From NCBI RefSeq assembly GCF_000005505.3, contig NC_016134.3, positions 38,688,150-38,752,149 of the forward strand: a stretch of DNA of 64,000 bases, given 5' to 3'. How positions within the stretch are numbered: the stretch's first letter is position 1; every line of letters starts with the position of its first letter. The notes beneath the pieces were generated by a model, which saw nothing but the letters and a program-made list of their open reading frames with translations, searched no databases and was not told where the DNA came from. Positions 45,598 through 56,073 of the stretch are shown piece by piece. Source of the DNA: Brachypodium distachyon. Lineage: Eukaryota > Streptophyta > Magnoliopsida > Poales > Poaceae. The translations under genes and the position numbers were made by a program.

Positions 45598-45722
45598 CTC
45601 ACTCCGTCCAACAAAGTATGTCTCAACTTTGACTTAGATTTGAATGTATCTATACACTAACTCATGTCTAGATACATCTAAATTTTGACAAAGTTAAGAC
45701 ATCCTTTGTTGGACGGAGAGAG
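45598..45722. mobile_element. Stowaway MITE
   Basis: Ends CTCACTCCGTCCAACAAAG and inverse CTCTCTCCGTCCAACAAAG, flanked by TA at 45596-45597 and 45723-45724. Length 125 bases. The whole element is nearly palindromic, including TCTCAACTTTG against CAAAGTTAAGA. Confidence 0.85.
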
Positions 45723-46912
45723 TACAAGCTTTTACCTAGACTGTGTGAGGCGACCAAACTAATTGTAGCGCAACATAACGATTTGGAACTCTCGATAGTA
45801 GAGAAGGGAAGTTAACGGGATTCTAGACTGCCAGACTGTAGGAAGAAAAGATGGAGTCGCTGCTGAGGAAGTTCGACGAGAGTCAAGGGATAACCATCGG
45901 CAGGGGCATTTCCCATGGTTGTAAATATGAAAGCTTAGATTGGCAGAACATACAAATGTGGAGGTTGTATAAGTTGTGCTAATGCTGAGAGAGGGAGTAA
46001 GAGATAACAACCAATCATCTATCCCAAAACCAATCTGATAAAAAGAGTAGATGTGATACGCTTTTTTGAAAAAGAGATATGATACACTTAACAGTATAAA
46101 TATATGAAAGCTTAGATTTCGCCCTCTTTTGAAGACCTGTAGCGAGTCACAACTAACAAGTATAATTCTTTCATTAAATGAGAGATATGAGTAACAAAGT
46201 AAACTTTTGTTGCAATTTTGCATCCAAGATTTGATAGGTCACATCATTTCTGGCTTTTATGCCAAAGGGTGTCCTGAGAATTGCTATAAAAATCGACCTT
46301 CTATCCTATGAAACTTTATTTTCCAACCACCTGCTGTTGTAGAAGACTGATGTGAATACACCTTCAGGTGCCTGTAGGATGAAAACAAACTTCCGGATTC
46401 TTCATGGTCCGCAACAAGCATATGGAGCTTCACTGTTAGAGCAACAAGCATGGACGATTGACTGTACTGTTGATCAACATGCATCGAAAAGATTTGAGCA
46501 AAGGATTACCATAGTCTGTAAAAGAAAATTTAGTGAGACGACAGATAGTTCTAACTTTTAATACGCCCTATGAATCGGGAAGTGCAACAAGTTAATGAAA
46601 GCACCGACGGTTATAGAAAAGGACCCAAAAACAAATTGAGTCAAAACGAGCCTCAACTTCACAGTCCAAGAAAGGAAGGAACACGCATGGTACTACGGCA
46701 CGCACCGTTCTTCCTCCCAACAATAGGCGCCCTTTTATCCCCCGCATGGCGCGCGCCACCGCCAGCAAAACAAGAGCGCGATGCCCAAGATAGCCGTCGT
46801 CTCGGCGTCCTGTATGACCCCACCACCATCTATCTACCTCTGCACGTCCATATCTAGCACCACGCGCTCGCTAGCCAGCTTACCTGCCCGCACAGCCGAA
46901 CCAGCGCGCGCC
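45723..46912. other. Upstream region of the AGP-like gene
   Basis: No gene recognised. The stretch near 46680-46912 becomes GC-rich and probably holds the promoter and 5' UTR of the AGP-like gene. The reading frame stays open upstream of its ATG but shows no family sequence. Confidence 0.4.
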
Positions 46913-47788
46913 ATGGCCGGCATTGCTCCCGCCCTGGCCGGATGCCTCCTCCTCTTCGTCGCCGTGCAGCTCGCGGCAGGCGCCTCCCCAGCCAGCGCCA
47001 CGGCGGAGACCCCGGCCGCCTCACCGGCGAAGTCTTTGCCGTCGGCCGTCCTGTCGAAGGCGTCCGGGGCGGCGCACGGCGTGATCGGGACGCTCGAGGC
47101 CGGCGCCGCCGGGACCCTCGGGCTGATCAAGGGCACGCTGGGCGCTAAGGGCAAGGTCCATGCCGGCGCGCCCGCCATGGCCCCTGGTGCCGGCCGCGCC
47201 CGGAAGCACGGCGGGCATGCCATGGGCCCCGCCGCGGGTTCCCCAGAACACGGCGCGGGCGGCCGCGTGGAGGCCCCGGAGTACGGCGAGGCGGCCGCCA
47301 TGGGACCCGACGCCGCCGCCGGCGCTCCTGACGCCGGGCCCGGGCACAAGGCTTTCGTCATGGAAATAGGCGCCTCCTCTCCTGGCGAGGAGGCAGTCGA
47401 GGAGGGTCCCGCGGGCGCCCCCGGCGCCGAGGCCGAGGCCGAGGCCGAGTCCAAGGCCACGGCCCCTTCCGCTTCCGAGGCGGAAGGGCCGGACGCCGCC
47501 TCGCCGGATGCGGGAGGTTCCGGTGAAGCGGAAACCTTCCCGCCCGACGCGCCCATCGCCGGGGAGGCCCCCATGGCCAAGGTCACCCCCTCCTCCGATA
47601 ACAGCCAGCCGGCGACCGAGGCGTCGGCGGCAACAGCCATCAGCGAGGGCCCCGCGGCATCCGCTGAGGCCCCCGGTCCCGGGGCGGACGACGAGGCTAG
47701 CGGCGGAGCGAGCGTCGTCGCGTCCAGCCATCTGATCGGGGCCCTCGCGCTCTTCGCCAGCGTCGTGTCCGCCTTGGCTACTCTGTAA
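46913..47788 (+). CDS. Arabinogalactan-type GPI-anchored cell-surface protein
   Basis: Predicted secreted, heavily O-glycosylated protein of 291 residues for the plasma membrane and cell wall. ATG 46913 opens a clear signal peptide (GIAPALAGCLLLFVAVQLAAG, residues 3-23). The mature part is made almost wholly of Ala, Pro, Gly, Ser and Glu, with many AP, SP, TP and PA pairs where prolines can be hydroxylated and carry arabinogalactan. A hydrophobic end (SSHLIGALALFASVVSALATL) preceded by small residues is typical of a GPI-anchor signal. The middle is unusually acidic (GAEAEAEAES), and residues about 45-75 (LSKASGAAHGVIGTLEAGAA) may form an amphipathic helix. No named domain is visible. It is the first of four AGP-like genes on this strand. 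A LINE is inserted about 140 bases after the stop. Confidence 0.75.
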   Translation: MAGIAPALAGCLLLFVAVQLAAGASPASATAETPAASPAKSLPSAVLSKASGAAHGVIGTLEAGAAGTLGLIKGTLGAKGKVHAGAPAMAPGAGRARKHGGHAMGPAAGSPEHGAGGRVEAPEYGEAAAMGPDAAAGAPDAGPGHKAFVMEIGASSPGEEAVEEGPAGAPGAEAEAEAESKATAPSASEAEGPDAASPDAGGSGEAETFPPDAPIAGEAPMAKVTPSSDNSQPATEASAATAISEGPAASAEAPGPGADDEASGGASVVASSHLIGALALFASVVSALATL

Positions 47789-47911
47789 GACGGCCGCGCG
47801 ACTAGGCGTGCGTGAGGCTGGCAGTTGCGTTCGAATTTTGGAGGGGAAATGACTGCATTGATGCGCAACAAAATGCCGTGTACAGATATGGTACGCATGG
47901 GTGGGAAATGA

Positions 47912-48186
47912 GGAAGACTGAAAGAGCCTTTTTTTTTTAAGGCTAAAACTTCACACTTTATTAACTCACAAAAGCTTGATTACAATCAACCTGAAGACTC
48001 TCTAAAAGAAAACTAGGGGCCTGAGATACTCAGGCTGTAGCAACACCACATGGCCGACCGACGCACAAAAACAATTTGAAAACTCACAAAACATAAACTA
48101 ACTTCAGCAATCTCATTAAGAATAGGAGCAATCACAGCTCGGCGATACCTTCGATTCTGCCATACTAGGGAAGACTGAAAGAGCCT
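47912..48186 (-). mobile_element. 5'-truncated LINE insertion with 18-bp target duplication
   Basis: The 18-base flank GGAAGACTGAAAGAGCCT occurs at 47912-47929 and again at 48169-48186. A run of T directly follows the left copy, which is the poly(A) tail of an element inserted on the minus strand. The inserted body (about 47930-48168) encodes, on the minus strand, QNRRYRRAVIAPILNEIAEV and VSFQIVFVRRSAMWC, like the end of a LINE RNase H domain, followed by a short 3' UTR. Exact flanks and an intact tail mark a fairly recent target-primed insertion, probably in the 3' UTR of the AGP-like gene. Confidence 0.88.
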
Positions 48187-48348
48187 GCGAGAAGGAACGA
48201 TGTGGCCACTTGTACAACTGTAATCTGAGCTTTGGTTGTGTGTATGAATATACTGCCGTAGTTTCACTTCTTTTTGTTTTACCACTTCGAGTAAAAACCA
48301 GAGATTTTACCAGAAAGTAGGTTCCCATGATCGAAAGAGAGCGTCAAG

Positions 48349-49660
48349 TGTTTCGCATAGGTACCAATTTACATTTTCGTTGCAACAAATCATCGGATTT
48401 GTTTAATCCATTGCTAGCTTGCGTCTAAACTCAAAACCGACAAAGATGGCTCACTGTCGGGACTACGTGTCTCGCCAGCTCTGCCAGTGTGGCGACGGAG
48501 AGGCATCTGAGCTTGTTCGTTAGCGAGCAAGCTCGTTTGGCCATGGAACGGTGTCCTCGCCACCGAAGATGACGACGGCACACAAGGAAGAGCGCGTCCT
48601 CGCAAGGCGTCGCCGGGAAGACATCGGCGCCGCAACGCACGCCCACGCAGGCTGTTGCTGCGGAGGACGGCGGCGCGCGCGGGTCAGACCGTCAGAGCAG
48701 CGGCGGCGTGCTCTTGTGGAGGCGACGGCGGCGGTCCCGCGGTTCAGAGCAGCGGCAGCGTGCGCGTGCGGAGGCGGCGGCTTGCGAGGGCAGAGGCGGC
48801 GGCTGCGGCTCATGCGGCCCTTCAGAGCGCCGGCGTGCGCGCAAGGGCCTGCGAGGAGGCGGGCGCGCGCGGACGCGATGACGGCCCCTCGCGCCGGCCC
48901 CCAGAGCGGCGATGGCGGGCGCGGGCGGAGGCGGTGGCGGCACGCGCGGGCCTACCGAGCAGCGCGGCGGGCGCGCGAGGACGCGACGGCGGCAGCGCGC
49001 GGGGGCCTCCAGAACGACGGCTGCGGGCGTGGGCGGAAAAGACGTCGGCCCTGGCCCCTCGCGCGGGGTACTGCTTGGGCGCGAGGTCGTCAAGCGCTTC
49101 GCCACCATCTTCCCCAAGGTGCAGATTGTTCAGGTTAGGCATCAAAATTCCATGCAGGCGGAGAGAGATTCAGACTACCTTTTCTGATCTAGCGAACCCA
49201 TATCTATACTATCCCGATCCATTTATTACCGCAGGGCTACGGTTTGACGGAGTCATCTGGCTCTGTGGCCTCGACGGTAGGGCCGAAGGAGTCCATGGCA
49301 TACGGTTCAGTCGGGCCTCCAGAACGGCGGCTGCAGAAACGGGCGGAGACGACAGAGGCCCCTCACGCGGGCCTCCATAACTAGTGGCGACAGCGTGCGC
49401 GTGCGGAGGCGGCGGCTCGCGAGGGCCGGCAGAGCGGTGGCCGCGGGCACGTGCGGAGGACGGCAACGGCGGCGTGCAAGACCGGGTGGGGAGAGATGTC
49501 TCGGTCAAAGTTAAATAGTGCAGCAGCTTATGTGGCGTCAGCTAGACCTGACATGTGGACCCGCCTCGTCAGTTTCGGGTTTAGACGCTGGTGAGCGATG
49601 GATGAAGCAAATCCGATGGTTTTTTCAACGAAAAGGTAGGCTGGTACTTATGTGAAATCC
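48349..49660. mobile_element. MULE-like element with about 100-bp TIRs and GC-rich interior
   Basis: The left edge (48349 on) and the reverse complement of the right edge (ending about 49660) align over about 100 bases: TTTCGCATAGGTACCA against TTTCACATAAGTACCA, CATCGGATTTGTTTAATCCA against CATCGGATTTGCTTCATCCA, and GCGTCTAAACTCAAAACCGA against GCGTCTAAACCCGAAACTGA. Such long inverted repeats are typical of Mutator-like elements. The interior, 48540-49500, is very GC-rich and made of imperfect repeats (e.g. CCTCCAGAACGACGGCTGC and CCTCCAGAACGGCGGCTGC). No transposase is present. Overlapping frames in it look like composition artefacts. No clear 9-bp target duplication was found. Confidence 0.65.
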
Positions 49661-51133
49661 TAAACCGTAAATTCTAATGTGGTGGTTTGTTTTAGTTTAC
49701 TCACTTTCAGTTTGAGGAGTTCGAGGAGGATATAAAAAGCTCTGCAAGTGAAGCGTGGTTTGGGCTGCGCGATATCAACTGGGCCTCAAAAGGCTCTGAT
49801 GTCAGGCCGGCCTAGAGGGCGCAGCCCGGCTCCCATGTCTCTCTGCGTTGCCACCACCGGGCCGTAGGCCAGGCTAGAAGCTTGAGAGCCCACCAAGACC
49901 ATCAGGCACCGAGAAGCCCACACGGCTTACAGAGGGTTTACGTTCCGCTGTCCGCTCGTCGCATAGCGGAGTTTCGCATGGACAATGACGAAATGCAATT
50001 GGAAACTTGGCACGTCATCACGACCAGTATCCAGTATAGAGTAATGAAGTTTTCTCTTGTGTGCATATGTGTGTTGAGTGTTGACAGCTTTGGAAGATAC
50101 TACTACTACGAGGCTCGGGTGCAGTTGGGAGTTGGGGCCTGCGTCCATGGCGGTTGACGGCGGTTGAGAGACCTGGGAACGCTCGCACTAGCTAGCTCAC
50201 TCGGCGCTCGACGTGCAGCGGATCTCGATACAGATGTGACCTTGTCTCTCTTTTGACCCCGGAGATACTTTATGATACGATGCCTCGGCATTCGTTCTTC
50301 CCGGTCTCCTACACACAAAACCCCGCCTTAACAAAAGCTTCTGGACGGTTAAAGCCTGCACTAAAGCAAAGGTTAACAGCAGAAACCACTCTGTCAGCAC
50401 TCACCACGGAGCTACGTACACCTACACTGGAGTACCAGTGCGGTGAGCCTGGAGCAGCCAGCAAGCGACTGTTTGCCCACGCTGGAGCTGGCTTCTTTTT
50501 GTCCCGGCAGGAGCAAATCATTAGCGCACGCAAGATGATTAATTTACTCGATCCATACAGCCATTTCATGGAATTGCTATAGGACGTACACGATCAGTAG
50601 CAGGGGCTTAAAAGTGGGCCCTCCGCTGGCTGTTCCTGCCCACTCAGCGGCGCCCAGTCAATGATTCTTCTCGATTGTCCTATGCATGCTCGAAAAGAAC
50701 AGCAAGTTGCCGGTCAGTCTGCTCCATGTTTTGAGATTTTTAAATGGAGTACTACAAGGCAAAGGCAATCCAGAGAGCAAGGTCGGGGAAGAAGTTTCTG
50801 TATATATCCATGGAGTGCGTGACACTACATGCTGATGCCGTATGCGCGCTTTTCCTATAGTGCCAGTACTAGCTAGATCTAGGACAGCGTATCCGTCGTA
50901 ACGGGCACACATCGAACGGCTACAAAATCAAACACCCAAACAAGTAGGAGGCTAGCAGAAAAGAAAATCGCTACCTTTACCACTAACCATAAACCGCAGC
51001 AGCATGGGCATCACACTCGCAGCTCGCTAGCTTCACATATCGAACCAAGCTGGCGAGCCAGGCGCACACACGCCAATCTCCCACTCCACTCCCACACGGC
51101 TGCACACACACCCACACCCCACTGCACTTCACA
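49661..51133. other. Upstream region of the fasciclin-like AGP gene
   Basis: No gene recognised; frames in 49880-50910 are short and unlike any family. The last 150 bases before 51134 are probably the 5' UTR of the fasciclin-like gene. Confidence 0.4.
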
Positions 51134-51952
51134 ATGCACCACTCGCAGCCGCAGCTCGCCATCGCTCTCCTCTTCGTCGTCGTCGTCGCGCTCCCCCTCG
51201 TGATGGCGGCCGGCAAGGCGGCCCCGGCGCCCGCGGCCGCAGCGCCTCCCAACGCGACGGCAGCGATGGCGAAGGGCGGGTGCAAGGCCTTCGCGGACCT
51301 GATCGCGGCCTCGCCCGACGCGGCGTCCACGTACCAGTCGGCCGCGGACGGCGGCGTGACGGTGTTCTGCCCCTCGGACGCCGCCGTCCGGGCCTTCATG
51401 CCCCGGTACAAGAACCTCACGGCCGACGGGAAGGCGTCCCTGCTGCTGTTCCACGCCGTGCCCGTGTACTACTCTCCCGGGAGCCTCAAGTCCAACAACG
51501 GCGTCATGAACACGCTGGCCACCGACGGCGCGTCCAAGAACTTCAACTTCACGCTGCAGAACGAGGGGGAGGCCGTCGCCATCAAGACGGGCGCCTCGCC
51601 GGGGGGCGGCGTCGCGCGTGTCGAGGCCACGGTGATGGACAGGGACCCCGTGGCCGTGTACCGGCTCGACGCGGTGGTCGAGCCCCTGGAGCTCTTCAAG
51701 CCCGTCCCGGCGCCCGCGCCCGCGCCTGCCCCGGCGGCGGACGCGCCCAGGGCTGGCAAGGGTGGTGCCGCTCGGCGCCACCCTGCCGCGCCCGCCGTCG
51801 CGGACGCGCCGGGCCCTGACGCCGACGATGACACTGCTCCGGCCGACAAGAAGAAGGATTCCAAGAAGAGCGCCGCGGCGCCCGGCGCGCCGCGCTTCCG
51901 GTGGTTCGCCGCGGCGTTGGCGGCCGTGGCCGTGGCCTCCGTGCTGGTTTAG
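51134..51952 (+). CDS. Fasciclin-like arabinogalactan protein (FLA), single FAS1 domain
   Basis: Cell-surface adhesion-type glycoprotein of 272 residues, single exon. Signal peptide at about 1-25 (QLAIALLFVVVVALPLVMAA), a short AP-rich AGP segment (APAPAAAAPPNATAA), then one FAS1 domain at about 50-190. The domain has the H1 motif (GGVTVFCPSDAAVRAF), the central FH element (LLLFHAVPVYYS) and the H2 motif (AVYRLDAVVEPLELF). Putative N-glycosylation sites are NATA, NLTA and NFTL. A second AGP region follows (PVPAPAPAPAPAADAP), then an acidic/Lys-rich linker and a hydrophobic GPI signal (WFAAALAAVAVASVLV). FLAs of this layout act in wall architecture and secondary-wall development in plants. A 398-residue open frame on the opposite strand is a base-composition shadow. 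Confidence 0.92.
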   Translation: MHHSQPQLAIALLFVVVVALPLVMAAGKAAPAPAAAAPPNATAAMAKGGCKAFADLIAASPDAASTYQSAADGGVTVFCPSDAAVRAFMPRYKNLTADGKASLLLFHAVPVYYSPGSLKSNNGVMNTLATDGASKNFNFTLQNEGEAVAIKTGASPGGGVARVEATVMDRDPVAVYRLDAVVEPLELFKPVPAPAPAPAPAADAPRAGKGGAARRHPAAPAVADAPGPDADDDTAPADKKKDSKKSAAAPGAPRFRWFAAALAAVAVASVLV

Positions 51953-53026
51953 CCTTAGGGTATCTCTTCCCCTCTTTGGTGTGATCAATTGGCGTGTGGC
52001 CCGACCGTGGTGTGGTTGTGACGGCGTGTTCATGTGATTTTCGAGATCGATTTGTGCTTCCTTCTCAGAAGAAATAGTTGTGTGTTTTTTCTTCTTCTTT
52101 TTGGATAGATGTTCTTCTCTGTTTGCCATTGCTAATTTGCAACCTGCTCGTGCTATTACAAACAAGATCACGAAGGTCATGGTTCCGTACTTCCGTCTTA
52201 CTATCACTTATCAGCATTGTTTGCTTCTTTCTGTCTTTTTTCTTTCTGCGAAGAACATTGTTTGCTTCTTGATCAGGAGCCTGGTGTAGGCAAAATTGCT
52301 GCTATACATACGGTTCAGAGTGTAACAGCGCTTGCAACTTGTTACAAATTCTTTTTAGAACACACAAGCTTCTGGCCAGATCCGCTGACCCAAAGCTCGC
52401 ATTTGGTATGGTGCTCACCACCGGATCGGAGCCTATTAACAAATCGACCGATGGGTCCTTTGCTTGAACCGAGTGCAACCTCTGGCATTCATTCATCCAT
52501 TTCCCGGGACTGCAGCAGCTGTCGGTGGATGCTATCCGACCCAAAGAGGTCAAACAACCCAAAACACACATGGAAAGCAAGAGGCATGGGAAAGCAACAG
52601 CGGGATAAAGAGAGGAAATGGAAAAGGTTGGTTCGGCCAGGGCTACATTGCGATAAGCGGAGGAGGAGAAGTTACTACAGAACACCTCCTCGCTCCCACA
52701 CAGATCCCATTTTCGGCCCAATTATTTGTAGCGGTAGTTGGCGCTAACCTTTTAACAGTAATATCTCTATGCTGGGCCTCCATCGAAACACTTGCCAGTC
52801 TGCCATTACCCACAGAGTTCCGAACGTAGCCCAAACATGTTTTGGTGCAAGAAAGTGGGGGCGCCTCTGTGCCGTCCGTCCGTCCACTGGGACACGACAA
52901 TTAATGAACAGCGGCGGTCTAACCTGTATCTGTATCTCGGTGCGCACCGCGCCAATTTAGACCGACGGACGACACGCGCGCGCCACCACCGGGTGACACC
53001 AGCGGACAAGAAGAGCCGCCTCCACG
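51953..53026. other. FLA 3' flank and intergenic DNA
   Basis: The first few hundred bases are probably the FLA 3' UTR. The phrase CAGCATTGTTTGCTTCTTTCT, then GAACATTGTTTGCTTCTTGAT, forms a short direct repeat near 52212-52270. No gene is recognised up to the small AGP gene promoter. Confidence 0.4.
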
Positions 53027-53035
53027 TACATAAAG
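53027..53035 (+). promoter_or_regulatory. TATA-like box of the first small AGP gene
   Basis: TACATAAAG lies 126 bases before the ATG at 53161. The second small AGP gene has the matching TACATAAG 110 bases before its ATG, which supports both as promoter elements kept after duplication. Confidence 0.45.
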
Positions 53036-53160
53036 TCCAAGGACTCGCCGCGCGCGCGCTACGGCAAACCGACGCACGAACGCCGACACCGCACTCAACG
53101 ACGACGGTGAGATTGCCGGCAAAACGCCTACACTGCACGCGCGTGGCGCGCACCAGGCTT

Positions 53161-53379
53161 ATGGCTCGCAGGGCGCTCCTTGTTCTGGCCGCGCTGCTCG
53201 TCGCCGCCTTGGCCGTGGCGGCGCTGGGCTGCAGGGCCCAGAACGCCGCCGATGCGCCGGCCGCGGACGGCCCGGTGGCTGACATCGACGAGTCCGCGTA
53301 CGCGCCGGCGGTGGTGGTCAACAGCGAGGCCGACGCCCGCTCGCCGGCGCCTGCCCCCGGCCCCGCCAAGGGATATTGA
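53161..53379 (+). CDS. Small arabinogalactan-type peptide
   Basis: 72-residue secreted peptide. Signal peptide at about 1-26 (ALLVLAALLVAALAVAALG, cleavage near CRAQ). The mature part is short and rich in Ala, Pro and Asp, with AP/SP pairs for O-glycosylation (ADAPAADGPVADIDESAYAP, then SPAPAPGPAKGY). No GPI signal, so it is probably freely secreted. ATG 53161 is chosen because it opens the signal peptide; the frame is open upstream but without signal-like sequence. It resembles the gene at 55846 in signal peptide start (MAR), the core DAPAADGP and even the 3' UTR (GGCCTGCTAGGA phrase), so the two are likely tandem duplicates. Confidence 0.7.
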   Translation: MARRALLVLAALLVAALAVAALGCRAQNAADAPAADGPVADIDESAYAPAVVVNSEADARSPAPAPGPAKGY

Positions 53380-54294
53380 TCGGATTGGGTTTTTCGTGGA
53401 ACGAGATACTAGTACTCCGTAGTTCTTTGTTCATTTTGTAGCAGTCGTGCGTGTTGGACGTACGCGGCCTGCTAGGATCGACGGTCGCCCTTGTGAATAT
53501 TTTTGTTTTCGTTTTCAGATTCTGTCTTTCGCCATCTTTGAAGGGCTCTTATGAAAAAAATAGTGTAAAGTGAGTTAAAACTCCCCTTGTCAGCTTGTTC
53601 GGGATTCATTTTCAACTCAGATGATAACATTGATCGATAATTTGGAGAATATATTTTTTTCGATCGGGATAATTTAAGGAATATGTCTAACTGAATTAAT
53701 AGTATCTTTTGAGTTCTCTAAGCGTCACTAGTCACTAGAACAATGCCAAATACAGAAAACAAGTATCCACGTGAGCAATAATGCCACCTCATCCTACATG
53801 ATAAATACCACTGTAACTTTGTTGATTCGAATGAATGCCATTATAATTGTACTCTAAGTACTCATAGTTGTGTTATTATGTAAAAACTTTGGACCTAATA
53901 GGCTAATACTCTTCGCTTCTCATTTCCGACCTATATTGGCATCCTCTTTCCTCAACAACCTTTGTTTGCTCTTCCTTAGACCATCTTCTTTGCTACTTAT
54001 GCTCGGTCCTCTCCCAATCTTCAACTTTTCCCTGCAACCTCGTCGTCATCCCTTGTACTCCAGTGTCCTGCAATGCATCCAACAATAAGTTCCATTTTAG
54101 AAAGCTAGAGCCATTACCGTCATAGAATATAACAACATGGGTTCCATCTTGACGGCCCCCTCAACTCCCACTACACTAATTAGAGGAGAGGAAGCTCTGG
54201 ATCAGTGGTGGCTAGGTAATTGAGATCTTGATTTCTATAATGTTGATTTTGTTTATGACTCGTTTTCCCCCAGCGCTCAGGCGGTAGCGCGGAG
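53380..54294. other. 3' flank of the small AGP gene and intergenic DNA
   Basis: Probable 3' UTR to about 53530, then AT-rich DNA with no recognised gene. Confidence 0.4.
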
Positions 54295-54640
54295 CTCAAA
54301 TACATGGTGAACTTATAGGGGCGGCAAAGATAATGGCATTACGCCAAATCAACAAAGTTTCAGTTGCATTTATCCCGTGTCCCATGTTGCCGTCATGCAC
54401 GTGTTATAGGCATGGGGGAGATTGCTAGGACAAAATTTGTCTATGATGGAGAACAATCTACCGCCCGAGCTCAAATTCATGGTGAACTTATCGGGCCGGC
54501 AAAGATAATGGCATTACGCTATATCAACAAATTAGTTTCAGTGGCATTTATCCAATGTCCCCTGTTGCCTTCACGTGCGTGTTATAGGCATGGGGGAGTT
54601 TGCCAGGCCAATGTTTGTCTGTGATAGAGAACAATCTAGT
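54295..54640. repeat. 175-bp diverged tandem duplication
   Basis: Two head-to-tail copies start at 54295 and 54470. They share CATGGTGAACTTAT, GGCAAAGATAATGGCATTACG, TGTTATAGGCATGGGGGAG and GAGAACAATCTA with scattered differences. The divergence is larger than in the 140-bp repeat at 28.8 kb, so the duplication is older. No coding role is visible. Confidence 0.75.
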
Positions 54641-55728
54641 GGTCAAGTCAAGCCCATTTTGGTAAATAACTCCGAAACTTCATGAGCTGTTATTTTTCGA
54701 TGGAGAGTCCATGGAAGACATGAACAGACCATCTCTACGGTCCCGCCAGTTAACATGATAGGAACTTTGGTGAAATCTTTGAAGCCTCACTAATCGACCG
54801 CTAAGAATGTGTGATCGATTACCATCGCCTGGTATCAGATTTAGCACACAAGGGGGAGCTAAGCCCAACATCACCCTGTTACAAAACTCATATCTGTCTT
54901 ACTAAAAAAACTCATATCTTTCTACGAGGGCAAGCGGATGCGCTGCATGATTATCCCGTCGAGCAACTTTGGTAGCCCCGCAAGCGGGATTGTCCTTGAT
55001 TATTAGCGTCGCTTCCCTGATTGTTGCGCTTTTCTCGTATTGATACTATTTTGACAAAAAAAAAAACCCGCCTGAAATTACTGTGTGATGACATATGAAG
55101 TTGATAACTCGATATATACTCTGTTGGTAACAAGTTACTGCGTGACTATTTTATACCTTTAAGCATAATAGTTATCACCTAATAATATTTGAAGTTGCCA
55201 TCGTTTTCTTCTTCTTTTGACCAAGTGAAGTCGTCATCTTTTAGCAATAAGTTAAGACATGGTAACTTCCTTCATAACTTATGTATTACTATTGGTTATT
55301 AAAAACTTAAAGAATGCCAAGAATATCCAAATGGGGTCAAGTTCTGAAGCTCTCGCTAAGCTGTCGGTGAAAACAGATTCTGTCTCAGAAATCAATGAAG
55401 TACAACATAAACGTGCAGAAATGCGTCCGAAGCAAAAATCTCGTAAATCACTCAGTATAAAATGTATGCATGCATCCAAAGCTATAATTAGCATGCATCT
55501 GCTTCTGCTGCAGCCATACATCTAACACTTGCGCAACATTTGCGCAGAACTACAGACGCGTGTAGCCCCCAAGCTTGCACTTCGGTCAAAGCGAGATCCA
55601 CCGGCCGAGACAGAATTTGAACCTTTCCCCATGGCTACAACCGCGCGACACCAACAGGACTCCGAGAGCCACTCGCGAAGCGACATTCAGACAGACCGCC
55701 CCGCCCATATTTAGCCACCCCCAACACC
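54641..55728. other. Intergenic and upstream of the second small AGP gene
   Basis: No gene recognised. The end becomes GC-rich and probably contains the promoter of the gene at 55846. Confidence 0.4.
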
Positions 55729-55736
55729 TACATAAG
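55729..55736 (+). promoter_or_regulatory. TATA-like box of the second small AGP gene
   Basis: TACATAAG 110 bases upstream of the ATG at 55846, matching in sequence and spacing the element before the related gene at 53161. Confidence 0.45.
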
Positions 55737-55845
55737 CCTCTGTCCCGGCGCGCCCCTTCCCCACTCTGCAGACAAGCCCGAGAGATCAGTCAGCAACCTC
55801 CTCTCCAAGAAGCGCGCGCTTACGCTCGCACACAAGCACGCAATC

Positions 55846-56073
55846 ATGGCCCGTGTAGCCTTCGCGCTCGCCGTGCTCCTCCTCGTCGCCGTGGCCGTTG
55901 CGCCTGCCAAGGGCAAGAAGAAAGACGCCGATGCTCCCGCAGCCGAGGCGCCGGCGGCCGACGGCCCAGCCGCGGACGCGCCCGCGGAGGGGCCTGGCGG
56001 ACCTGCTGGCGCTCCTGGACCCGCCGAGGGCATCAATGGCCTCTCCGACGACAACGACGACGACAACAACTGA
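55846..56073 (+). CDS. Small arabinogalactan-type peptide
   Basis: 75-residue secreted peptide. Signal peptide at about 1-22 (VAFALAVLLLVAVAVAPAKG), then a Lys patch (KKK), an Ala/Pro-rich core with repeated APAA/DGPAADAP units, a Gly/Pro stretch (GPGGPAGAPGPAEG) and an acidic tail (DDNDDDNN). AP and GP pairs would be hydroxylated and glycosylated; there is no GPI signal. The acidic end and Lys patch are unusual for AGP peptides. It is the likely tandem duplicate of the gene at 53161, sharing the core DAPAADGP, TATA spacing and 3'-UTR phrases such as GGCCTGCTAGGA and TTTCTGTCTTTCG. Confidence 0.75.
   Translation: MARVAFALAVLLLVAVAVAPAKGKKKDADAPAAEAPAADGPAADAPAEGPGGPAGAPGPAEGINGLSDDNDDDNN

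Noticed and set aside
46834..47898. 354-codon open frame antisense to the AGP-like gene
   Set aside because: Same composition effect; the reverse product is an Ala/Pro/Ser string with no signal peptide or domain.
48551..49380. Several overlapping 190-240 codon frames in the GC-rich block
   Set aside because: Open in many frames on both strands, Arg/Ala-rich, repeat-derived and enclosed by MULE-like inverted repeats, so treated as transposon interior.
51011..52207. 398-codon open frame antisense to the fasciclin-like gene
   Set aside because: Extreme GC bias at third codon positions of the real gene keeps the reverse frame open. The predicted protein is Arg/Gly low complexity, while the plus strand has signal peptide, FAS1 domain and GPI signal.
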